Source: Robiginitomaculum sp.
Lineage (GTDB): Bacteria > Pseudomonadota > Alphaproteobacteria > Caulobacterales > Maricaulaceae
Reading direction: 5' to 3'
Assembly (NCBI GenBank): GCA_002733605.1
Contig: NVWK01000006.1
Span: forward strand, 1-64,000
DNA: 64,000 nt
Below, piece after piece: positions 55,569 to 63,303 of the stretch. A program made the translations under genes and the position numbers. The notes below the pieces were generated by a model. It was given only the letters and a program-made list of their open reading frames with translations, had not been told where the DNA came from and did no database searches. Numbering within the stretch: the stretch's first letter is position 1; each line of letters starts with the position of its first letter.

Positions 55569-56177
55569 ATGAGAATTATTGCTACATTATTGTTGTCTGC
55601 ATTGTGCCTGCCAGCGTTAGCTGTGCCGGCTTTTGCCAAATCATCGCCTGATGCAGTCGTGCAGGCGGCCCAGAGCCGTACCCTGTTATCTGTACGTTAT
55701 GATCCCAAATATGTGAGCCTAAGCTATCCGGGCGGAGATGTGCCTGCGGATACGGGCGTATGTACCGATGTTGTGATCCGCACATACCGCGCCGCCTTCG
55801 GGTTTGATTTCCAAAAAGCGGTCCACGAGGACATGAAAGCCAATTTCAGCGCCTATCCCAAGAGCTGGGGCCTCAAGCGTCCCGATAAAAATATCGATCA
55901 TCGCCGCGTACCAAATCTGGAACGTTTTTTGAAACGCCAAGGCGCGTCGCTTCCGATTACGAAAAACGCGGAAGATTATCACGCCGGAGACATTGTCAGC
56001 TGGCGTCTGGGCGGACGTTTGCCCCATATCGGCATTGTGTCCAATAAAAAATCCGAATGGGGAACACCTTTGATCATCCACAACATCGGGAGCGGTGTCG
56101 TCGAGGATGATCTGTTGTTTAACACGGACATAAACGGACATTTCCGCTTTCTGCCGTCAGAAACACTTTCCAACTAG
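55569..56177 (+). CDS. DUF1287 family exported protein
   Basis: 202 residues. The signal peptide ends near VPAFAKS. The body has DTGVCTDVVIRTYRAAF, NIDHRRVPNLERF, DIVSWRLGGRLPHIGIVS and LIIHNIGSGVVEDDLL, the conserved pattern of DUF1287. The Cys of GVCTD and the His of PHIGIV would be the catalytic pair if it follows the NlpC/P60 fold to which I believe this family belongs. A periplasmic cell-wall or lipid hydrolase is the best guess. It is convergent with the Tae4-like gene. Confidence 0.85.
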   Translation: MRIIATLLLSALCLPALAVPAFAKSSPDAVVQAAQSRTLLSVRYDPKYVSLSYPGGDVPADTGVCTDVVIRTYRAAFGFDFQKAVHEDMKANFSAYPKSWGLKRPDKNIDHRRVPNLERFLKRQGASLPITKNAEDYHAGDIVSWRLGGRLPHIGIVSNKKSEWGTPLIIHNIGSGVVEDDLLFNTDINGHFRFLPSETLSN

Positions 56178-56209
56178 TTAGCCCGAATTAGGCCTGAATT
56201 AGGCCCAAA

Positions 56210-56941
56210 TCAAGGAAGCGCCGCCGCTGTTTTCGGGATCGGTGTATTGTCGGCCGCTGTCTGCACGCGGTCTGCGGGAATAAAGCAGGGCAGGTGCCAA
56301 AACAAAATCCGGTAGCCTCCGATATTGGCACCATCAACTGTGCCGGCGCCGTTCCAGATCGTGACATGGCCCGTATAGGACGCGTTCGGGAAATCCATCA
56401 AGACAAGACCCGGTGTATTTGGTAGATCAAAGCTATTGCCTGTGCCGTCGGTAATCGCAACATCGGGCTCGCCAAATGTTTCGACTATATAGGCTTCCAG
56501 ATCGGCAACCCGGTAATAATACTGATCCTTATTACCGCCACTGACGGTTTTGTTGCCTTGGCGCGGGATTTTGTGTCCGGCTTTGTTGAGCATGTGCGAT
56601 AAACGCACGGTGCAAGCATTTGTCCATTGACCCTGATCAAACGGCAGATTGCCATTGACCTCGACCAGTCCACCGATCTCGCCCCAAATACCGGCAGGTC
56701 TGTCATAGAGATAGTTCTCCCACATCACCTGCATGTTCGGACGATCTTTCAAATCGCCTTCCGCCGCAAAAGACGTCGTGCAGACCAGAGGCTTTTCTTC
56801 CCCGTAGACCAGTGTTTTATATTTTGGTTTTTCAACCTTTGGCTCTGTCGTTTCCACCACAGTCGCCGGTTTGACGGTTGTCGTTGCACACGCACCCAAA
56901 AGCAGTGCCGTGCCTGCTAAAAGCAATAAAGATGTTTTCAT
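56210..56941 (-). CDS. Tae4-like amidase domain lipoprotein
   Basis: 243 residues. The signal peptide has a lipobox ending at Cys18 (ALLLGAC), followed by a spacer rich in Thr, Val, Lys and Pro. The domain contains NACTVRLSHMLNKAGHKIP with the presumed catalytic Cys, then SGGNKDQYYYRVADLEAYIVETFG and GHVTIWNGAG with the presumed His. This matches the Tae4 family of type VI secretion amidases that cut peptidoglycan stem peptides. Here it is a lipoprotein and no T6SS or Tai4 immunity gene is near, so it may be a resident wall enzyme. Confidence 0.75.
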   Translation of the reverse strand: MKTSLLLLAGTALLLGACATTTVKPATVVETTEPKVEKPKYKTLVYGEEKPLVCTTSFAAEGDLKDRPNMQVMWENYLYDRPAGIWGEIGGLVEVNGNLPFDQGQWTNACTVRLSHMLNKAGHKIPRQGNKTVSGGNKDQYYYRVADLEAYIVETFGEPDVAITDGTGNSFDLPNTPGLVLMDFPNASYTGHVTIWNGAGTVDGANIGGYRILFWHLPCFIPADRVQTAADNTPIPKTAAALP

Positions 56942-57065
56942 ATCCGTCTCCCCAATGACCTAAGTTCTGCGCCCAGCCATAGGCGCATTGGATGTATTTG
57001 TCACCCCAAAACTACAGCCCTACAAGGCGTTCCCGCTTGCTATTTCCACCTGCTATTCCCACCTG

Positions 57066-58778
57066 CTATTCATGGGTGATTTTATACCCGGTTGGCACGC
57101 GGATGTCATCGATCATGTCCTGCACATGTTGTGGAGGTGGCGGGGTGAACCGCGAAACAGTAAGCGAGACGACAAAGTTAAGCATCATGCCGATGCCGCC
57201 AATGCCTTCCGGTGAAATCCCGAACAACCAATTTTGCGCACTGTTGGCCGATGGATTGATGAACTTGAAGTAGATGATATATCCGGCGGTAAACACAATG
57301 CCGGTGATCATGCCCGAAATCGCGCCCTCCTTGTTCATACGCTTGTCAAAAATACCCAGCAACAGGATCGGGAAGAAACTCGCCGCCGCCAGTCCGAAGG
57401 CAAAGGCAACCACTTGCGCCACAAAGCCGAGCGGATAGATGCCCAGCAATCCCGCCAAAATCACGGCGACCGCAGCCGCCCCCCGTGCCAGACGCAATTC
57501 CTGTTTGTCACTCATATTTTTAAACATCAGCTTTCGTCCCAGATCATGGCTTACCGAAGACGATATGACCAATAACAGCCCCGCCGCCGTCGACAGGGCG
57601 GCCGCAAGCCCGCCTGCCACCACAAGCCCGATCACCCAACCGGGTAAATTGGCGATTTGCGGAGTGGCCAGCACCATAATATCGCGGTTGACGGTCACTT
57701 CATTATCATCACCGCCGCGCCGTTGTAATTTGCCGTCGCCGTTTTTATCTTCCCAGCTCAACAGACCGGTCTTCTCCCAATCCTTGAACCAGTCCGGCGT
57801 GATTTTTTCGCCCGCACTGGCGTCTGTCATCTCATAGGTCGACTCGTTGACTGTATCGATGAAATTTATACGTGAGAACGCACCCAGCGCTGGTGCAGTT
57901 GTGTACAAAATCGCAATGAAAAACAAAGCCCAACCCGCTGATTTACGCGCACCCGCCGCAGACGGCACCGTAAAGAACCGGATGATCACATGCGGCAGAC
58001 CTGCAGTCCCGACCATCAGCGCCATCGTAATGAAAAACATATCAATCGTGCTTTTATCCGCGCTCGTATAGGCGGTGAAGCCCAGTTCGGTCACGGTCTG
58101 GTTCAGCTTGGCCAGCATGGAAATCTCTTCGCCTTTAATATTGCCGATGAACCCCAATTGCGGCACAGGATTGCCCGTAATCATCAAAGAGATAAAGATA
58201 GCAGGGACGAGGTAGGCAAAGATCAGAACACAATATTGGGCCACCTGCGTATAGGTAATGCCTTTCATGCCGCCGAGAACCGCATAGAAAAACACAATGC
58301 CCATGCCGATAATAACGCCCCACTCAAATGGCAGGCCAAGGAAGCGGGAAAACGCAACCCCCACACCTTTCATCTGGCCAGCAATATAGGTGAACGAGAT
58401 AAACAGAGCACAAACGGCCGCGACCGTGCGCGCCACATCGGAATAATACCGGTCGCCGACGAAATCGGGCACGGTAAATTTACCAAACTTACGAAGATAA
58501 GGCGCAAACAACAGGGCGAGGAGCACATAGCCGCCCGTCCAGCCCATCAAATACACAGATCCGCCATAGCCCATAAAGGCGATCAGTCCGGCCATGGAAA
58601 TAAAACTGGCTGCACTCATCCAGTCGGCGGCGGTCGCCATACCGTTGATTAGCGGCGGTACATCATGACCGGCCACATAAAAATCATCGGTGGATTTCGC
58701 CCGTGCGAAAATAGCGATCCCGATATACAGGCCAAATGTGGTGACAACGAAAAACCATGTCCAAAAATTTGCGTCCAT
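57066..58778 (-). CDS. Sodium:solute symporter, large subunit (VC_2705-like)
   Basis: 570 residues with about 13 membrane segments of the SSS family. DDFYVAGHDVPPLINGMATAADWMSAASFISMAG is the family core around TM1-2. It is close to acetate/monocarboxylate symporters. A hydrophilic loop in the middle holds DKNGDGKLQ, an EF-hand-like acidic loop. The small subunit DUF4212 lies 10 bp upstream, as in two-component members of this group. The substrate is probably a short organic acid; not provable here. Confidence 0.9.
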   Translation of the reverse strand: MDANFWTWFFVVTTFGLYIGIAIFARAKSTDDFYVAGHDVPPLINGMATAADWMSAASFISMAGLIAFMGYGGSVYLMGWTGGYVLLALLFAPYLRKFGKFTVPDFVGDRYYSDVARTVAAVCALFISFTYIAGQMKGVGVAFSRFLGLPFEWGVIIGMGIVFFYAVLGGMKGITYTQVAQYCVLIFAYLVPAIFISLMITGNPVPQLGFIGNIKGEEISMLAKLNQTVTELGFTAYTSADKSTIDMFFITMALMVGTAGLPHVIIRFFTVPSAAGARKSAGWALFFIAILYTTAPALGAFSRINFIDTVNESTYEMTDASAGEKITPDWFKDWEKTGLLSWEDKNGDGKLQRRGGDDNEVTVNRDIMVLATPQIANLPGWVIGLVVAGGLAAALSTAAGLLLVISSSVSHDLGRKLMFKNMSDKQELRLARGAAAVAVILAGLLGIYPLGFVAQVVAFAFGLAAASFFPILLLGIFDKRMNKEGAISGMITGIVFTAGYIIYFKFINPSANSAQNWLFGISPEGIGGIGMMLNFVVSLTVSRFTPPPPQHVQDMIDDIRVPTGYKITHE

Positions 58779-58788
58779 CTGAGCGCCC

Positions 58789-59082
58789 CTATTCGTCTTC
58801 GGACACGCCGTGGGCGCGTTCGATGGCGGACATGCGCCAGATATAGATAATCACAAGCACCAAAAATACATAAATGGCACCCTGTTGGGCAAACCAGAAA
58901 CCAAGCGGCGCCCCGCCGATGGAAAACTGGTCAAGAAATGGACGGAATAATATGCCACAGCCATAAGAAACAAATGCCCACACGGCCAGAAGCTTTAACA
59001 TCAGCGAAATATTCGCCTTCCAATAAGCCGCAACTGTCGCCTCACTTATTGATTTTATGGGTTTTTCCGTGTCCTGTGTCAT
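58789..59082 (-). CDS. DUF4212 small subunit of sodium:solute symporter
   Basis: 97 residues from ATG 59082, with AAGGGGA upstream; the track frame opens at 59175. Two membrane segments (LMLKLLAVWAFVSYGCGILF and WFAQQGAIYVFLVLVIIYIW) with the motif YWKANISLM and a terminal RMSAIERAHGV are typical of DUF4212, always found next to a VC_2705-type symporter. Its start lies inside the end of hemJ. Confidence 0.92.
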   Translation of the reverse strand: MTQDTEKPIKSISEATVAAYWKANISLMLKLLAVWAFVSYGCGILFRPFLDQFSIGGAPLGFWFAQQGAIYVFLVLVIIYIWRMSAIERAHGVSEDE

Positions 59083-59659
59083 CTGTATTCCCCTTTTGTG
59101 ATCTCTTGTTCTGTGATCCTTTGCCCCGTGTATCCCGAGCCTTTTTATAGGCTTTGACCGCGAACATAAGAGCAAATGAGAGCGCTAACAACCCCATAAC
59201 GCCATAAATCCAGCTAATCGCACTTTTCAGCACAACTGTGAACACAATGGCAAAGAGAAGCACGGTTGCTACCTCGTTCCAGATGCGCAGTTTTGTCGCG
59301 CTGGTCTTCATGGCGTTGTTTTGAAGCTGGGCATAAATGGAATGGCATTTGAAATGATACAGATACAGCAGGGCCACAAACCCGAGTTTCACATGCATCC
59401 ACGGCATTTTTAGAAATTCCGGCGCCTGATACAACATATAAAGCGCAGACACACCGGTAATGATCGCCGAAGGCCAGCTGATAATATACCACAGGCGTTT
59501 AAGCATGAGCTTGTACTGGGTTTGTAGAATGTGCCGCTCAGCATCCGGCTTCTTCTCGGCCTCTGCAAAATAGATAAACAGACGCACCGTATAAAACAGT
59601 CCGGCAAACCAGCACACAACGAAAATAATATGGACGGATTTGGCGTAGAGAAAATGCAT
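59042..59659 (-). CDS. hemJ: HemJ-type protoporphyrinogen IX oxidase
   Basis: 205 residues from ATG 59659. Four or five membrane segments carry the conserved [49 protein letters not shown] and [17 protein letters not shown], all typical of HemJ/UPF0093. It oxidises protoporphyrinogen to protoporphyrin. It has a Lys-rich hydrophilic tail, which overlaps the DUF4212 start by 41 bp. The divergent neighbour hemE supports the role. The track frame opens at 59707. Confidence 0.9.
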   Translation of the reverse strand: MHFLYAKSVHIIFVVCWFAGLFYTVRLFIYFAEAEKKPDAERHILQTQYKLMLKRLWYIISWPSAIITGVSALYMLYQAPEFLKMPWMHVKLGFVALLYLYHFKCHSIYAQLQNNAMKTSATKLRIWNEVATVLLFAIVFTVVLKSAISWIYGVMGLLALSFALMFAVKAYKKARDTRGKGSQNKRSQKGNTDDTGHGKTHKINK

Positions 59660-59692
59660 AATATAAAAACTGTAAGACTTTTCACAAAGCAA

Positions 59693-59706
59693 TGGAAGCG
59701 CTTTCA
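59693..59706. promoter_or_regulatory. LacI/cre-like dyad in the hemJ-hemE region
   Basis: TGGAAGCGCTTTCA, a 14-bp near-palindrome centred on CG, the kind bound by LacI-family regulators. It lies in the 108-bp divergent promoter region. It could be chance; no LacI gene is in the window. Confidence 0.35.
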
Positions 59707-59767
59707 AAAACCGTATACAAACGCGGGTGATTCAACTTCAAGCATTTTTAAGCATCGTGCCATACCT

Positions 59768-60793
59768 ATGATAAAAAATACCCTGTTTTTACGTGCCCTC
59801 AAAGGCGAAACTGTAGACCGTCCCCCCGTCTGGATGATGCGCCAAGCCGGGCGCTATCTGCCCGAATTTATTGCCTTGCGTGAAAAATACGATTTCTTCA
59901 CCCGTTGCCAAACCCCTGAACTGGCCAGCGAGATTACGGTGCAACCCATTCGTCGCTACGGCATGGACGCCGCCATTTTATTCTCCGATATTCTCGTGAT
60001 CCCCCAAGCCATGAATATCGAGGTGGAAATGAAGCCGGACTTCGGCCCCTATCTGCCAAACCCTGTGCGTGATCAAAAGGGCGTTGATGCGGTCATTGTT
60101 CCCGATGTGGATGAGGCGTTGGGTTATGTTATGGACGCCATAAAAATGACCAAAGACAAGTTGGAAGATGAAGTGCCATTGATTGGGTTCGCCGGATCTC
60201 CGTGGACGATTTTATGTTATGTGGTGCAGGGTCAGGGCAGTAAAAACTTTGATCTGGTCAAGAAGTTCTGCTTCACCGAGCCGGCCGCCGCCCATCAGCT
60301 TTTGCAAAAGATCACAGACACGACCATTGCCTATTTAAAAGCCAAAGTCGCCGCCGGTGTCGATGCGCTACAAGTATTTGATAGTTGGGGCGGTATGTTA
60401 TCACCTGCGGATTATCAAGAGTTCTCGTGGACATATATCAACCAGATCATCGAAGCCCTCAAAGACGATGCCCCCGTAATCGTATTTGGCAAGGGCTGCT
60501 GGTTTGCGCTCGGCGATATGGCGAAAAGTAACGCTGCCGCTCTGGGGGTAGACTGGACATGTTCGCCCAAAACCGCGCGGGAATTGACCGGTGGACAAAT
60601 AACCCTGCAAGGGAATTTCGATCCTTCGCGCTTGCTGTCCCCACCGGCGGAGATCAAAAGACTGGTACACGAAATGATCCGTGAATTTGGCAAAGACCGC
60701 TATATTGTCAATTTAGGGCACGGGATTTTGCCCTATATCAATTTAGATCATGCAAAAGCCTTTATAGATGCTGTGAAAGAATATGAGAGCTAG
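59768..60793 (+). CDS. hemE: Uroporphyrinogen decarboxylase
   Basis: 341 residues from ATG 59768 ([11 protein letters not shown]); the track frame opens at 59531 inside hemJ. Signatures are [16 protein letters not shown], the catalytic region [25 protein letters not shown] and NLGHGILP. It forms coproporphyrinogen III. hemF follows after 9 bp. Confidence 0.97.
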   Translation: MIKNTLFLRALKGETVDRPPVWMMRQAGRYLPEFIALREKYDFFTRCQTPELASEITVQPIRRYGMDAAILFSDILVIPQAMNIEVEMKPDFGPYLPNPVRDQKGVDAVIVPDVDEALGYVMDAIKMTKDKLEDEVPLIGFAGSPWTILCYVVQGQGSKNFDLVKKFCFTEPAAAHQLLQKITDTTIAYLKAKVAAGVDALQVFDSWGGMLSPADYQEFSWTYINQIIEALKDDAPVIVFGKGCWFALGDMAKSNAAALGVDWTCSPKTARELTGGQITLQGNFDPSRLLSPPAEIKRLVHEMIREFGKDRYIVNLGHGILPYINLDHAKAFIDAVKEYES

Positions 60794-60802
60794 GCCAACA
60801 TC

Positions 60803-61705
60803 ATGAAAACCAAATTCAAAAACTATATTGATAATCTACAAGACACAATTTGTAGCGCACTGGAGCAAGTCGACGGTGTCGCGAAATTTGAAGAAGATGT
60901 GTGGACGCGCCCCGAAGGCGGTGGTGGGTGTACGCGGGTGATACAAGACGGGGCCGTATTTGAAAAAGGTGGCGTCAATGTCTCGGGCGTGTACGGCAAA
61001 TTACCCAAGTCCATGCAGGATTATTTTGGTGTTGATGAGGCGAACTTTTTTGCCTGTGGCCTCAGCATGGTCCTCCATCCCAAAAGTCCGATGGTGCCGA
61101 CAACTCATGCCAACTGGCGCTATTTCGAGATGTATGACGGGGCGGGCAAAGTCGTTGATCAATGGTTTGGTGGCGGGCAGGATTTAACGCCCTATTATTT
61201 AGTTGAAGACGATGCCAGACATTTCCATGCAATCTGCAAAAAGGCCTGTGATGCCCATGATCCGGCGTTTTACACTCAGTATAAGAACCGCTGTGACGAA
61301 TATTTCTACAACAGCCATCGGGGGGAAGGGCGCGGCATTGGCGGTTTGTTCTTTGACTATTGCAAACCTACCGAGAAAATATCTCTACAAGACTGGTATG
61401 ATTTCGTCACAGAGGTCGGGGACAGTTTCTGCGAAGCCTATGTGCCAATCGTCGAGAAACGTAAGAGCCTTCCCTACACAGATGCGCAAAAAACATGGCA
61501 AGAAATTCGCCGTGGCCGCTATGTGGAATTTAATTTGATCCACGACAAAGGCACACTTTTCGGCCTCAAAACCAATGGCCGTATCGAGAGCATATTGATG
61601 AGCCTGCCCAAACATGTGCAATGGCATTACAACCACACTCCCGAAGCCGGAAGCCCCGAGGCTATCTTGGTAGACGTTTTGGAAAACCCGAGAGAGTGGG
61701 TCTAG
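60803..61705 (+). CDS. hemF: Oxygen-dependent coproporphyrinogen III oxidase
   Basis: 300 residues with RPEGGGGCTRVIQDG, FEKGGVNVSGVYG, PTTHANWRYFE and WFGGGQDLTPYYL, then RGRYVEFNLIHDKGT. All are HemF signatures. It is the O2-requiring step after HemE, so with hemJ nearby the cell can make heme aerobically. Its stop overlaps the convergent fpr stop by 4 bp. Confidence 0.98.
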   Translation: MKTKFKNYIDNLQDTICSALEQVDGVAKFEEDVWTRPEGGGGCTRVIQDGAVFEKGGVNVSGVYGKLPKSMQDYFGVDEANFFACGLSMVLHPKSPMVPTTHANWRYFEMYDGAGKVVDQWFGGGQDLTPYYLVEDDARHFHAICKKACDAHDPAFYTQYKNRCDEYFYNSHRGEGRGIGGLFFDYCKPTEKISLQDWYDFVTEVGDSFCEAYVPIVEKRKSLPYTDAQKTWQEIRRGRYVEFNLIHDKGTLFGLKTNGRIESILMSLPKHVQWHYNHTPEAGSPEAILVDVLENPREWV

Positions 61706-62520
61706 CCCACAAACGCCTTTTCGATCACGAAGTCGGCAGGGGCAGAGTTCGAACCTTCTTTAAGGCCAAAGCTTTCCACCATGGCTTTGGTGTCTTGGGT
61801 CATGTCCATAGAACCGCAAATCATCACCCGATCGGTTTCACGATTAAGCGGCCCGCCTTTAACATGCTTGAACAATTCACCGCTTTCTAGCAAAGTGGTG
61901 ATCCGGCCTTTCAGTGGATAGTCTTCGCGGGTCACACTGGTAATGTGCACGAGCTTATCCTCGACCAATTCCCCAAGAAATTCATGATCGCGTACGGATT
62001 GCACAAGCTTTTTACCGTACTCAAGTTCTGCAACATCGCGACAGGTTTGGGTCAGGATCACCTGATCAAAGTTCTCGTACACATCCGGGTCCTGGATCAG
62101 ACTGGCGAACGGCGCAATGCCGGTGCCGGTCGAAAACATAAACAGGCGTTTACCGGGCAACAACGCGTCCAGCACCAAAGTGCCAACCGGTTTTTTACCC
62201 AGAAGAACTTTATCCCCAACCTGAATATTTTGCAGGCGGGAGGTTAGCGGGCCATCCGGCACTTTGATCGAATAAAAATCGAGCTTGTCATCCCATGCAG
62301 GGCTGGCGATTGAATAGGCCCGCAACAGCGGCTTTTTCTCGCCCATCAGGCCGATCATAATAAACTCGCCAGAACGAAACCGGAAACCGGCAGGGCGGCT
62401 TAGGCTGAACGAGAACAGCTTGTCCGTATAATGCTTGGTGGCCAGAACGGTCTCGGAAGTTGGCGCGTTCGGGTTTATTTTTTTTGCAGGTTTTATCGGA
62501 GTAATTTCAGTCATAATCAT
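61702..62520 (-). CDS. fpr: Ferredoxin-NADP reductase
   Basis: 272 residues. FAD-binding FRFRSGEFIMIGL and LLRAYSIASP are followed by the NADP part VLGKKPVGTLV-like, FSTGTGIAPFASLIQDP and VMICGSMDMTQD. The C-terminal VEKAFVG-like end is typical of the alphaproteobacterial/pseudomonad Fpr group. It passes electrons between NADPH and ferredoxin. It follows the XRE-cupin gene by 14 bp, and cysG lies beyond, which suggests supply of sulfite reductase. Confidence 0.93.
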   Translation of the reverse strand: MIMTEITPIKPAKKINPNAPTSETVLATKHYTDKLFSFSLSRPAGFRFRSGEFIMIGLMGEKKPLLRAYSIASPAWDDKLDFYSIKVPDGPLTSRLQNIQVGDKVLLGKKPVGTLVLDALLPGKRLFMFSTGTGIAPFASLIQDPDVYENFDQVILTQTCRDVAELEYGKKLVQSVRDHEFLGELVEDKLVHITSVTREDYPLKGRITTLLESGELFKHVKGGPLNRETDRVMICGSMDMTQDTKAMVESFGLKEGSNSAPADFVIEKAFVG

Positions 62521-62534
62521 ATCTTTTTTTAGGT

Positions 62535-63143
62535 TTAGGAGGCAATATTCAAGGCAAGAATATTGACCATGGTCGCACGGGCTTTGGTCTGGCCGATATT
62601 GGTAATACTGTGGTCGCGATCTGCGTGGTAACGTAGGGTTTCTCCGGCTTTGGCTGTCCAGCTTTCATTGCCGATCGTAATTTGTAGCTCGCCTTCAAGA
62701 ACGCTGAGGTTTTCAATGGAGCCATCCGGATGGGCCGAGCTTTCAAGCTTGCCACCAATTTGCGCGGTAAAATCATACCATTGCACATATTCAACCGTTT
62801 CGATCCAGCCGATAATGCGAAGGGTACACAGCCCGTCTTCGCTTTCGATTAAGGGGATGTCTTGACGGGCAGATTTTTGCACCAGCGCCGACCCATTGGG
62901 ACGCCCCGCCAGAATGGCTTCCACGGAAGTGCCGAGTGCGCGGCTGAGCCGTGTGATCGTGGCCAGTGTCGGATTGCTTTCGTTCTTCTCGATCTGCGAG
63001 ATCATCGATTTGGCCACGCCCGATTGCTCGGACAAATCGCCAAGGGATAATTTCCCCGCATGGCGCAAACGCGAAATCGTATGCCCGAACTGGGCACCAA
63101 TTGCGTCGCATTGCGCGTCCTTTTTACGTTTTTGCCGTGACAT
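62535..63143 (-). CDS. XRE-family regulator with C-terminal cupin domain
   Basis: 202 residues from ATG 63143, with GAGGG upstream. A Cro/C1 helix-turn-helix (ISRLRHAGKLSLGDLSEQSG, ISQIEKNESNPTLATITRLSRALG) is followed by a cupin (SIENLSVLEGELQITIG, AGETLRYHADRDHSITNIG) at about 115-200. Such regulators sense a small metabolite in the cupin. It is cotranscribed with fpr and divergent from cysG, with a perfect 16-bp palindrome between them, so it may control sulfite reduction genes. Confidence 0.92.
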   Translation of the reverse strand: MSRQKRKKDAQCDAIGAQFGHTISRLRHAGKLSLGDLSEQSGVAKSMISQIEKNESNPTLATITRLSRALGTSVEAILAGRPNGSALVQKSARQDIPLIESEDGLCTLRIIGWIETVEYVQWYDFTAQIGGKLESSAHPDGSIENLSVLEGELQITIGNESWTAKAGETLRYHADRDHSITNIGQTKARATMVNILALNIAS

Positions 63144-63216
63144 AGGCCCTCGCTCAAAACTCACACTCTAAATAGGATGTGGAAAACAACTATCAAGACT
63201 GATATATCGAATAAAT

Positions 63217-63232
63217 GTTCTATATATAGAAC
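63217..63232. promoter_or_regulatory. Perfect 16-bp palindrome, likely operator
   Basis: GTTCTATATATAGAAC, fully self-complementary, 73 bp upstream of the XRE-cupin start and 71 bp upstream of cysG. A good candidate for the binding site of the XRE-cupin protein. Confidence 0.6.
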
Positions 63233-63303
63233 GATAGGGCTTGTAAACGGGGTATTCAGCCCTTAAATAGCTTTTACCGTACTGTTAAAGAAACGAGACC
63301 AAT

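Noticed and set aside
56178-56209. GGCCT/AGGCC hairpin between convergent genes as a terminator
   Set aside because: The stem is only 5 bp and no T tract follows; GAATTAGGCC is simply present twice.
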